NCBI GenBank assembly: GCA_002733865.1
Contig: NVXM01000031.1
Coordinates: 34,995 to 98,994 of the forward strand
Reading direction: 5' to 3'
From: Sphingopyxis sp.
Lineage (GTDB): Bacteria; Pseudomonadota; Alphaproteobacteria; Sphingomonadales; Sphingomonadaceae
DNA length: 64,000 nt
The stretch's first letter is position 1. Each line of letters starts with the position of its first letter. This document shows positions 8,335-16,431 of this stretch, one piece after another. A model generated the notes under the pieces. The model searched no databases. It was given only the letters and a program-made list of their open reading frames with translations, and was not told where the DNA came from. The translations under genes were made by a program, and so were the position numbers.

Positions 8335-9699
8335 CTAGTCACGGTCGAGCATATGGTCAACGAGATTGGCGAGCTTGGCAAATTGCAGCTGTTTCATGCT
8401 GCCCCCCGTCTTTTCGCCGGATGCGGGCAGCAGCGCGCTGCTGAAACCAAGCTTGGATGCTTCCTTCAGGCGCAGCGGCGTGCGCGCAACCGGGCGTATC
8501 TCTCCAGACAGCGCAATTTCGCCAAAAATTACAGCGTCGCTGGGCATCGGACGTTCGGCATGGGCTGAAATCAGCGCAGCCGCCACGGCCAGATCGGCAG
8601 CGGGATCGGTGAGCCGATAGCCCCCGGCAACATTGAGATAGACTTCCGCGCCGGAAAAGCTGAGTCCGCAACGCGCTTCCAGGACGGCGAGGATCATCGC
8701 CAATCGGGAACTGTCCCAGCCGACCACCGATCGGCGCGGAGTCGCTCCACTTGCCAGTCGCACCGTCAGTGCCTGAATCTCGACCAGCACCGGCCTTGTA
8801 CCTTCGAGCGCCGGAAATACCGTCGCCCCCGTGACTTCCTCGCTGCGGTCGGTCAGGAACAGGGCAGAAGGATTGGACACTTCTGTCAGGCCCGATTCTT
8901 CCATCGCAAAAACGCCAATTTCATCCGTCCCGCCGAAGCGGTTCTTGATCGACCGGAGGATGCGATATTGATGACTGCGTTCGCCCTCAAAGCTCATCAC
9001 CGTGTCGACCATATGTTCGAGCACGCGCGGCCCGGCGATATTGCCGTCCTTGGTCACGTGGCCGACGAGCATGACCATCGTGCCATGTTCCTTGGCGAAT
9101 TTGATGATCTCCTGCGCCGAGGCGCGGACTTGGCTGACCGTTCCCGGCGCCCCTTCGATAAGATCGCTGTGCATCGTCTGGATCGAATCGATCACGACAA
9201 AATCCGGGGCATCGCGGCCCAGAGTCGTTAAAATGTCGCGGACCGAGGTCGCCGAAGCCAGTTTTACCGGTGCCTTGCCCAATCCCAGCCGCCGCGCCCT
9301 GAGCCGGACCTGATCTGCTGCTTCCTCACCCGAGATATAGGCCACCGAGAGGCCCGCCTCCGCCAGCCGCGCCGAAACCTGCAAGAGCAGCGTCGATTTG
9401 CCAATCCCCGGATCGCCACCCATCAGGGTTGCGGAACCAGCCACCAGACCACCGCCAACGGCGCGGTCAAATTCGGCAAGGCCGGTCTTTTTCCGTTCGG
9501 GCAGCGCAATCTCGCTGTCCAACCCTACCAAACGCACCTCGCGGCCGCCGCTCTGCAGATTATGCTTTGATGCAAAGACGGTCTCGCCGGCCTCCTCGAC
9601 CAGCGTATTCCATTCGCCGCAGTCGGTGCACTGCCCTTCCCAGCGATGCGCGATCGAGCCGCAATTCTGACAGACATATTTTCTTTTCGGTTTCGCCAT
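8335..9699 (-). CDS. radA: DNA repair protein RadA
   Basis: RadA (Sms) is a RecA-related DnaB-type ATPase that drives branch migration in recombination. The 454-residue protein has the N-terminal zinc finger CQNCG...CTDCGEW (residues 10-31), the Walker A motif GGDPGIGKST, the diagnostic KNRFGGTDE motif and a C-terminal Lon-protease-like domain from about residue 280. This is the normal length and domain order. It is the first gene of a leftward operon with cvpA, the IscU-like gene and the antiporter gene. Confidence 0.96.
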   Translation of the reverse strand: MAKPKRKYVCQNCGSIAHRWEGQCTDCGEWNTLVEEAGETVFASKHNLQSGGREVRLVGLDSEIALPERKKTGLAEFDRAVGGGLVAGSATLMGGDPGIGKSTLLLQVSARLAEAGLSVAYISGEEAADQVRLRARRLGLGKAPVKLASATSVRDILTTLGRDAPDFVVIDSIQTMHSDLIEGAPGTVSQVRASAQEIIKFAKEHGTMVMLVGHVTKDGNIAGPRVLEHMVDTVMSFEGERSHQYRILRSIKNRFGGTDEIGVFAMEESGLTEVSNPSALFLTDRSEEVTGATVFPALEGTRPVLVEIQALTVRLASGATPRRSVVGWDSSRLAMILAVLEARCGLSFSGAEVYLNVAGGYRLTDPAADLAVAAALISAHAERPMPSDAVIFGEIALSGEIRPVARTPLRLKEASKLGFSSALLPASGEKTGGSMKQLQFAKLANLVDHMLDRD

Positions 9700-10015
9700 G
9701 GAATTTATCTATCAGAACAAATGCGGAACGCCAGCAATTTTGCGCCGAAAATCAAAACAGGGTCACACGGGTCACACCCCCTAAAAGAGAAAGTGGAATT
9801 ATCTGGGAATGCGCAGCAACGAGATTTGCGCTGAGGGGATGCGGCTCTGGGCAGTCCATGCTTCTGGTTTAGCAGAGAAGCGGGGGTGTAGGAAAGCGGG
9901 GGTTTTGCGATCGAACATCAGCAAGGGCGTCAGACATGCCGCTTCCATTTCTCGCACTCTCCGCAGACCGTCATTCCAGCTTGCACCCTCTCTCCCATCC
10001 TGTAGTTAAAAGACC
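9700..10015. other. Intergenic region between divergent radA and patatin genes
   Basis: These 316 bases separate two divergent genes and should hold both promoters. No convincing long frame, RNA gene or terminator was seen. At 9760-9778 the nonamer GGGTCACAC occurs twice in direct tandem, separated by no bases, and could be a regulator half-site pair. No consensus -35/-10 pair was identified with confidence. Confidence 0.5.
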
Positions 10016-12367
10016 ATGCGGCAGAAAGAACTCAGACTGGCCTTGATCTGTTATGGCGGTGTCAGTCTCGCCATCTATATGCACGGGATAACCAAGGAAA
10101 TCTGGAAGGTGGCGCAAGCCAGCCGGGATTTTCATGACGGCGTCCGGGTCGACCAGTGCAGCCGCGGCATCTATTATGACATATTGGAATGGCTGGAGCG
10201 GGAAACCGGGACCCGACTGAGGGTATTACCGGATATTATTGCCGGAGCCAGTGCTGGCGGCATCAACGGGATATTTCTGGCACAGGCCATTCTTTCGGGA
10301 CAGTCGCTGGAGCCGCTGACTGACCTGTGGCTTGATACCGCTGACGTCGATCGCTTGCTGGACCCGGATGCCCGGCCCCTGTCGCGCTTCTCCAAATTCT
10401 GGGCAGAGCCGATTGCCTGGCTGGCGCTGGGTCGCAAGGGCGGCGCGGTCGAACAGACCGTGTCAAAGGAAGCGCGGGACGAGGTGAAGATGAAACTCTC
10501 TCGCTTTGTGCGCGCACGTTGGTTCGCCCCGCCATTTGGCGGCAAGGTGTTCAGCGGCCTGATCTGGGATGCGCTGGCCGCAGTCCGCGCGACCGAGCGC
10601 GGCCCGCGCCTGCTACCACCGGGCCAGCCGCTCGACCTGTTCGTAACGGTGACCGATTTTGTCGGCCATCCGGAGAAGCTGCAATTGCACAGTCCTCCGG
10701 AAGCGCTCGAGATGGAACACCGGATTACCATCAGTTTTACGACCAGAGGCAAACGGGACGACGCGATTGCTGACCCGGCAGCGCTGACCTTCGCCGGTCG
10801 CGCTACCGCCAGTTTCCCGGGTGCTTTCCCACCATTTACGGTCCGGGAGCTGGACGAGCTTTTGGCCGATCGTGACTATGTCTGGGAAGGCCGCTCCGCA
10901 TTTCTGAAGCGGGTGTTGCCCAATCAATTCCGCGCCGGGACGGCGGAGGACACAGTCCTTATCGACGGATCGGTGCTTGCCAATGCGCCGTTTTCACAAG
11001 CGATCGAAGCCCTGAAAAACCGGCCGGCGAAGCGGGAGGTCGACCGGCGATTTGTCTATATTGATCCCCGCCCCGATCTCGACGTTGCCAAAAGTGACAA
11101 GGCGCTGCAGCGGCTGCAAGCCGCGCAGGAAGCCGAAGACGAGTCGCTTCCCGGTTTCTTTTCGACGATTTTCGGGGCGATCTCCAATATCCCCCGCGAA
11201 CAACCGATCCGGGACAGCCTCAACGCGATTGCCGGACGGTCCAACCGGATCATCCAGATGCGACTGATCACCGAGAATTTGCGTGGTGAGGTGGAACAGA
11301 ATGTCGAAAGCCTGTTCGGGCGCACCTTTTTCCTCGACCGGCCAACCGCAGCCCGGGTTGCCGCCTGGCGCCGGAAGTCGCGGGACAAGGCAGCCAAGCT
11401 GGCAGGCTTTTCCTACAGCGCTTACGGGCACCTCAAGCTTGCAACGGTGATCGAGGATATCGCGAACACGGTAAGGCGGGCCAAAGCGGATCCCAACGCG
11501 CATAACCATCCCGGTTTGCGCAACGCGCTTTGGACCGAGATACGTCGGCTCGGAATTGACACGATCGGGCAGAAAGGAGGCGGTCCGGCAAAGCTCGCCG
11601 CGGATTTCTTCCGGGAGCATGATCTGGGCTACCGGGTACGCCGATTGCGCTTTCTCGCCCGGCAACTAGCCGAAGACCTCGACCGCGCGGCCCCCGAAGA
11701 TTACGAAGTGATGGAAGCCATGCACGACGTTATCTATGACTGCCTTTCTCTCTATATCGAACGGGAAACGGTCGACTATCTCGGCGATGATTTCGTGAGC
11801 TTTGCCGAGCTAGCCGAAGAGCGCCCCGGACCCATGCTGGAGGCGCTGGCCAAGGCCCGCGATCTGGCAACGGTCGACGCAATTGTCGATGCAAAGCTAG
11901 CCGGGGCACTGGCGGTCATACCGAAGGCAGAGAAGCGGTCCATGCTGCTCGCGTTCCTCGGATTTCCGTTTTACGATATTGCCACTCTGCCGCTGCTGCA
12001 GGGCGAAGGGCTCGATGAGTTTGACCCGATCAAAGTGGACCGGATCTCTCCCGAAGATGCTAGAACGATCCGCAAAGGTGGGGTTGCAGCGACATTAAAA
12101 GGTATTGAATTCAATAACTTCGGCGCATTTTTCAGCCGAGCTTATCGGGAGAACGACTATCTTTGGGGCCGCTTGCACGGTGCCGAACGGATGATCGATA
12201 TCATCTTCTCCACCCTGCCCCAGTCCAAGCGACCGGACGAAGACACGATGCTGGCATTCAAGAAAACCATCTTCCGGAAAATTGTCGACGAAGAGGAAAC
12301 GCGTCTCACAAAGGTCGGGCCGCTGATCGCCTCGCTCCGCGAAGAAATCGAGAATGCCACGCTCTAG
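10016..12367 (+). CDS. Patatin-like phospholipase, long form
   Basis: The 783-residue protein begins with a patatin lipid acyl-hydrolase domain: oxyanion-type glycine motif CYGGVSLAIYMHGI (residues 12-24), nucleophile Ser79 in IAGASAGGING, and catalytic Asp317 in LIDGSVLANAPF. The Ser-Asp dyad therefore looks intact. Residues from about 370 to the end are a large, mostly helical extension that resembles the long patatin-related proteins of actinobacteria and alphaproteobacteria (TIGR03607/DUF3376 type). No signal peptide is visible. The substrate is probably a phospholipid or other acyl ester, but unknown. It is convergent with the metallo-hydrolase gene, with stops directly adjacent. Confidence 0.85.
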   Translation: MRQKELRLALICYGGVSLAIYMHGITKEIWKVAQASRDFHDGVRVDQCSRGIYYDILEWLERETGTRLRVLPDIIAGASAGGINGIFLAQAILSGQSLEPLTDLWLDTADVDRLLDPDARPLSRFSKFWAEPIAWLALGRKGGAVEQTVSKEARDEVKMKLSRFVRARWFAPPFGGKVFSGLIWDALAAVRATERGPRLLPPGQPLDLFVTVTDFVGHPEKLQLHSPPEALEMEHRITISFTTRGKRDDAIADPAALTFAGRATASFPGAFPPFTVRELDELLADRDYVWEGRSAFLKRVLPNQFRAGTAEDTVLIDGSVLANAPFSQAIEALKNRPAKREVDRRFVYIDPRPDLDVAKSDKALQRLQAAQEAEDESLPGFFSTIFGAISNIPREQPIRDSLNAIAGRSNRIIQMRLITENLRGEVEQNVESLFGRTFFLDRPTAARVAAWRRKSRDKAAKLAGFSYSAYGHLKLATVIEDIANTVRRAKADPNAHNHPGLRNALWTEIRRLGIDTIGQKGGGPAKLAADFFREHDLGYRVRRLRFLARQLAEDLDRAAPEDYEVMEAMHDVIYDCLSLYIERETVDYLGDDFVSFAELAEERPGPMLEALAKARDLATVDAIVDAKLAGALAVIPKAEKRSMLLAFLGFPFYDIATLPLLQGEGLDEFDPIKVDRISPEDARTIRKGGVAATLKGIEFNNFGAFFSRAYRENDYLWGRLHGAERMIDIIFSTLPQSKRPDEDTMLAFKKTIFRKIVDEEETRLTKVGPLIASLREEIENATL

Positions 12368-13333
12368 TTAGTGCCCATTATCTTCGCTGTGATCGTCGGT
12401 GTGGTGTTCGCCATGGGACGGCTGTTCCAGACTCTTGTAGACCGCCTCCACAAACGCATCACCCTTGATGAAAGCATCGGAATTGACGTCCCATTGCGCC
12501 GCCGGCTTCATCGCCTGCACTTGCTCCAGTGACTTGCCTTCACCCTGGGCTTTTTCAACCGCGTCGATGACCGTTTTCAGCATGTCGCGATAGGCAATCA
12601 GGTCGGCCTTGGTCGCCATCGGCCCGTGGCCGGGAATGATTTTCGTATCATCGTCGACCATGGCCAGCACCTTGTCCGCCGCCGCCAGCATCCCGCGGGC
12701 ATTGCCGCCGCTGTTCAGGTCGATGAAGGGCAGAGTGACCTTGTGGAAAAACAAATCCCCCATGTGCACCACATTGGCGTTCTTCCAGAAGACGATGCTG
12801 TCGCCATCCGTATGGGCGTGCTTCATATGCTTGACCTGCACTTCATCGCCATTGAGGTGCAGCTTGATACCATCGTGATATGTCAATGTCGGCAAGGCCT
12901 CGACCGGCGATGCAGGATCATTGCCGTTTCCGGATTTCTGGATACCCTGCATCCGTTCGCGGACATGATCATGGGCCATGATCAGCGCGCCGGCCTCGCC
13001 GAAATTTTCATTGCCGCCACTGTGATCGCCATGCCAGTGGGTGTTAATCAGATATTTGACCGGATCGGCTCCGAGATCGGCGATCGCGGCCTGGATTTTC
13101 GGCGTCAGCGGCGCATATTGATCGTCGATCAAAACGGTGCCATCCGGACCATAGGAAATGCCGATATTGCCGCCGGCACCGAACAGTACGGCAATCCCGT
13201 CAGCCAGTGGCTCGGCTTTTATCTCGACCGTCGCAAAGCGATCCGCTTCCTGAGCCATGCTCTCGCTGCTGGCCGAGAAAGCCAGAGGGGAAGCCGCGAG
13301 CAGCAGCAAGGCGAAAGTTCTGGATATCGGCAT
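12368..13333 (-). CDS. Periplasmic metallo-beta-lactamase-fold hydrolase
   Basis: The 321-residue protein has a signal peptide (MPISRTFALLLLAASPLAFS) and one MBL-fold domain. The zinc motif INTHWHGDHSGGNENF is complete, followed by HAHTDGDSIVFW with the next His, and by IIPGHGPMATKADL with the last ligand His. This suggests a two-zinc hydrolase exported to the periplasm. The tail is rich in His, Asp and Glu (HGEHHTDDHSEDNGH) and could bind metal. Sequence resembles the broad group of secreted MBL hydrolases near subclass B3; a true beta-lactamase role cannot be claimed. It is monocistronic or read with nothing obvious upstream. Confidence 0.85.
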   Translation of the reverse strand: MPISRTFALLLLAASPLAFSASSESMAQEADRFATVEIKAEPLADGIAVLFGAGGNIGISYGPDGTVLIDDQYAPLTPKIQAAIADLGADPVKYLINTHWHGDHSGGNENFGEAGALIMAHDHVRERMQGIQKSGNGNDPASPVEALPTLTYHDGIKLHLNGDEVQVKHMKHAHTDGDSIVFWKNANVVHMGDLFFHKVTLPFIDLNSGGNARGMLAAADKVLAMVDDDTKIIPGHGPMATKADLIAYRDMLKTVIDAVEKAQGEGKSLEQVQAMKPAAQWDVNSDAFIKGDAFVEAVYKSLEQPSHGEHHTDDHSEDNGH

Positions 13334-13428
13334 CGAAGGGTCTCCTGTTTTTTATCGATCGGCCTGGCCTTGGACAGCGCCCAAACGGCTATATATCGTG
13401 GCAGCATATCATCGATGGGCGGGCGCTG

Positions 13429-14034
13429 CTATCCCTTGGCAAAAAACATCAGGTTAACCAAACGCCCATCCTGCGCCGTTTTCCCGAAAGACTGCCCGCT
13501 ATTGTGAAACAGCCAAGGGCTGAATAGGATCAGCCGATTGAAGCGCATCGGCACGGTCATCACCTTCGTCCACTGAGCCGGGTGGTTGGTGTCCTTGTTT
13601 ACGACGTCTTCAATCAAGGCATTGATGTCGCTGTAACCCGCTTTGTGAATCGCTGGCAGATCCATGGGGACGCTCTCCAGTCCGGTCCGCTTGTGCCGAA
13701 AGAATTCGGTCCCGCCTTTGCAATGCTCGGGCAGCGAGAGATAGAGGATACCGGAATAGAAGGCCGGGTCGATATGCACGCCACTCCGGCCCTTGTCGCC
13801 TTTCAGGGTGACCCGGCAATGGAGATGGCTGGTATTGGGCGCGGCCTTGACCGGCGCGTTGATGATGCCGGCGATCCGCTCGTTCAGTCCCTGAATTTCG
13901 AGCGGCCTGGTCGAGATATGGCCCGGATAATTGCCATGCTTGTGGTCCGGATCATAGTTGAGCGCGAGCGCGGCATTGCGCGCCGCGAGAGGGTCGGCGA
14001 TGAAATCATCGAGAATCAGTAACGACGGCAGCAT
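13429..14034 (-). CDS. DUF6445 family protein, 2OG-Fe(II) oxygenase-like
   Basis: The 201-residue protein carries the pattern of a double-stranded beta-helix oxygenase: H-x-D in RSGVHIDPAFYSGILYLSLP (about residues 90-105), a distal His in LFHNSGQSFG, and an Arg in DGRLVNLMFF that would bind 2-oxoglutarate. I recognise it as similar to DUF6445 proteins. The substrate is unknown. It starts MLPSLLILDDFIADP, which fits the family's usual N-terminus (L-x-I-x-D-F-x-x-D). It stands alone on the minus strand, 95 bases upstream of the MBL gene. Confidence 0.7.
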   Translation of the reverse strand: MLPSLLILDDFIADPLAARNAALALNYDPDHKHGNYPGHISTRPLEIQGLNERIAGIINAPVKAAPNTSHLHCRVTLKGDKGRSGVHIDPAFYSGILYLSLPEHCKGGTEFFRHKRTGLESVPMDLPAIHKAGYSDINALIEDVVNKDTNHPAQWTKVMTVPMRFNRLILFSPWLFHNSGQSFGKTAQDGRLVNLMFFAKG

Positions 14035-14312
14035 CAGAAAGCTGGCACACGAAGCCCTGCCGTGCCGTTCAAGTTTGGCGCCCTTTTCTTGATGAACTTG
14101 ACAATCTTTACAGGGTTAAGAAACAAATTTCGTGGCTCAGCTGATTTGCGCAAAGCGACCTCCAACCTACTGGTAATGTGGATAAAATAAGGAAAGAAGA
14201 ACTTATTATACATTGTCGGACCTTATCATGGAACGGGTGTTGTAGGACATCATTTAATCGTCAGCACCTAGCGAGCTTACGCCGTCGCGTCCCCAGCCCA
14301 TAACTTTTTGCT

Positions 14313-14846
14313 TCAGCCTTTTTGACCGGCAAAGCCGCCTTCAACAATCGCCCCGACCCTACTCATAAATTCCATGCCATTCGCGATTTCCTCATCGGTC
14401 AGTTCGTTGGATATCAGTTCGATGAAAGCTTCTGTCCTTTCCATCATTTCATTTACGGTCATCTGCCCCTTCTTGGTCAGCCGGATTATTTTTTCACGGG
14501 CCGATTCCTTGCTTTCCCTGATGGAAATCAGATTCAGGTCCTTGTCCGCCATAGCCCGCAGCACTTTGGAAATCGCCGGACTGCCGAGTTCATACCACTC
14601 GCCGATCAACCGTTCGATGGTTTTCCGATGAATGGTATGACCACCTTCTCCCTTCGAATGAATGATCCACAAGATCACCGTTTGATGCCGGGTCAGATCC
14701 GGCCCGCTCAATTGTTTCTCGACCGCCATACCGACCGAATAATGAAAGGGATAAAATAGCTTGAGGAAATTTTGTGGAGCCGTTTCCCGTTGTATCGGAT
14801 AGTCTATGCCGAAATCAGATTGCTGTTTCACTCGAAACTCCATCAT
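14313..14846 (-). CDS. MarR-like winged-helix transcriptional regulator
   Basis: The 177-residue protein has the MarR arrangement: N-terminal helices (NFLKLFYPFHYSVGMAVEKQL), the winged helix LTRHQTVILWIIHSK...GSPAISKVLRAMADKDLNLIS and a C-terminal dimerisation helix pair ending LTDEEIANGMEFM. The recognition region reads ELGSPAISKVLRAM. It is divergent from the P450-TonB receptor operon with a 301-base gap that contains a consensus promoter and an inverted repeat, so it probably controls that operon in response to a small molecule. That regulation is inference. Confidence 0.8.
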   Translation of the reverse strand: MMEFRVKQQSDFGIDYPIQRETAPQNFLKLFYPFHYSVGMAVEKQLSGPDLTRHQTVILWIIHSKGEGGHTIHRKTIERLIGEWYELGSPAISKVLRAMADKDLNLISIRESKESAREKIIRLTKKGQMTVNEMMERTEAFIELISNELTDEEIANGMEFMSRVGAIVEGGFAGQKG

Positions 14847-15064
14847 TGGGCTATTGGCCCCGCCTCACCGTCCGTGAATCGATAGAATAGATGGACCAAT
14901 ATCTAGCGAAAGTCTAATCATCAACACTGATGGCTTTCGCAATTTTCGCTGGTCGCCTGATATTTCAGCCTTTGAAACAGCAGGTCGACAGATGCAGAAT
15001 ACTGATTTTTTCGACTTTTAATCAATAGGTTAATTTCACCATCCACCTGACCGCTCGAGATCAG

Positions 15065-15094
15065 TTGACAAATTTATTTTCCGATTCTTATTAT
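15065..15094 (+). promoter_or_regulatory. Predicted sigma70-type promoter of the P450 operon
   Basis: TTGACA at 15065-15070 is followed after 18 bases by TATTAT at 15089-15094. The predicted start point is near 15101, some 47 bases before the P450 ATG. A GAGGA-type ribosome site lies just before the ATG at 15148. Confidence 0.65.
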
Positions 15095-15101
15095 GTCTTT
15101 C

Positions 15102-15114
15102 GGACACTATGTCC
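15102..15114. promoter_or_regulatory. Operator-like inverted repeat at the P450 start point
   Basis: GGACA-cta-TGTCC is a perfect inverted repeat with a three-base spacer. It begins about 8 bases downstream of the -10 element, so a bound repressor would block initiation. The divergent MarR protein is the obvious candidate ligand, by inference only. Confidence 0.45.
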
Positions 15115-15147
15115 TAATGAAATATAAATTTCGAGGATTGAGGATAG

Positions 15148-16377
15148 ATGAAACCCGCGTTTAGCGTCGACCAATTGAACCGTCCGGAGGTGATCCGGAA
15201 CCCCTATCCCTATTATGATTTGCTGCGCGACCAGTCCCCGGTTTTCGGCTATCGCGATTATCCGCCCGGAACGATGCCAGGCGTCGATGAGCCGAAGCCA
15301 TCCTGGGTGGTGTTGAATTTTGATCACGTGGCCGCTGTTGCATGGGATCACGAAAGTTTCTCTTCACGCGACAGCCTGCAGGAAGAGTCTTCGGCCCCTT
15401 CCCTGATGCTGGTTAATCATGATCGGCCCGAACACACCCGGCTGAGGAAAATTGCCGCAAAAGTTTTTCAGCCGTCTTCGATCAAGTCCCTGACGCCCGC
15501 AGTCGATGAACAGGTTGCCGCCTGCATGGACGATTTCTTTGTCGCGGATCAGCCAGTGGACGTGATGGCAGATTATTGTGCGATGTTGCCCAGCAGAGTG
15601 ATGGCCTTTCTGTTCGGCATGCCAGCCAATATGGACCGGGATGTGCGCAACTGGGCCACTGCCTTCATGCTTTCCGCCGATATCGCCCCGGCAGAACGGC
15701 AGGCCTATAATCTCGAAGCAATGGCCTTCTTTGAACGCCATGTGAAAGAGCATATGGCCCGTATAGCGGACGGTGAGGACACGCCCGGGCCGTTGCTTAA
15801 TGCGTTCATCCGCACCGAAGTAGACGGAGACAGCCTGTCCTATGACGAGATCGTCCGGTTTTGCATGACCGCAACGGTTGCCGGGGCGGAGACAACATCC
15901 TTCTATCTCGGCAATCTGATCGCCGTGTTCGCCGATTTTCCCGATATCTGGCAGGCTTTTGTCGAGGACCCAAGGCTGTTCGATGCGATCTACAAGGAAA
16001 CCCTGCGCTTTCACGGCCCGCCGCAGCGGCTGTTTCGGGTTGCCACCCGCGACATCAGAATTGGCTCTGCCGACATCAAGCGCGGCGACTGGGTGGCCTG
16101 TTTTTTTGGGGCAGCCAATTATGATCCGGAAGCGTTTCCCGATCCCTATGCGTTCCGCCTGCACCGCGAGAACGCCAGCCGTCATATGAGCTTCGGCTAT
16201 GGCATCCACCGCTGCCTGGGGGCGCCGCTTGCGCAACTCGAAGCCCAGTCCACCGCGCGTATGCTGCGAGAACGATACAGTCGGATTGAACGCACTGGCG
16301 AAGCGCTCTGGCAAGATGTCAGTCTGCTAAACCACGGCCTGGCCAGCAACCCGGTGATTTTCCGCGCAGGAGATTAG
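15148..16377 (+). CDS. Cytochrome P450
   Basis: This 409-residue soluble bacterial P450 has the oxygen-binding I-helix motif VAGAETTS, the K-helix ExxR in YKETLRFHG, and the haem loop FGYGIHRCLGAP with the axial thiolate Cys356. It would insert one oxygen atom into an unknown substrate, using a ferredoxin and reductase that are not in the window. It is followed after 54 bases by a TonB-dependent receptor and then an NTF2-like protein, all on one strand, suggesting uptake and oxidation of a single hydrophobic or complex compound. This substrate link is inference. Confidence 0.93.
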   Translation: MKPAFSVDQLNRPEVIRNPYPYYDLLRDQSPVFGYRDYPPGTMPGVDEPKPSWVVLNFDHVAAVAWDHESFSSRDSLQEESSAPSLMLVNHDRPEHTRLRKIAAKVFQPSSIKSLTPAVDEQVAACMDDFFVADQPVDVMADYCAMLPSRVMAFLFGMPANMDRDVRNWATAFMLSADIAPAERQAYNLEAMAFFERHVKEHMARIADGEDTPGPLLNAFIRTEVDGDSLSYDEIVRFCMTATVAGAETTSFYLGNLIAVFADFPDIWQAFVEDPRLFDAIYKETLRFHGPPQRLFRVATRDIRIGSADIKRGDWVACFFGAANYDPEAFPDPYAFRLHRENASRHMSFGYGIHRCLGAPLAQLEAQSTARMLRERYSRIERTGEALWQDVSLLNHGLASNPVIFRAGD

Positions 16378-16431
16378 CAGAAATACTCAAAAAACAACGG
16401 TGAAACAAATCACCGAACGAGGGAGGATATA

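Larger units (their letters stand above)
14847..15147. other. Divergent control region between the MarR gene and the P450 operon
   Basis: This AT-rich 301-base region separates the MarR gene from the P450 gene. Besides the promoter and inverted repeat listed separately it holds no frame of note. Base composition is clearly lower in GC than the flanking genes, as expected of a regulatory region. Confidence 0.6.
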
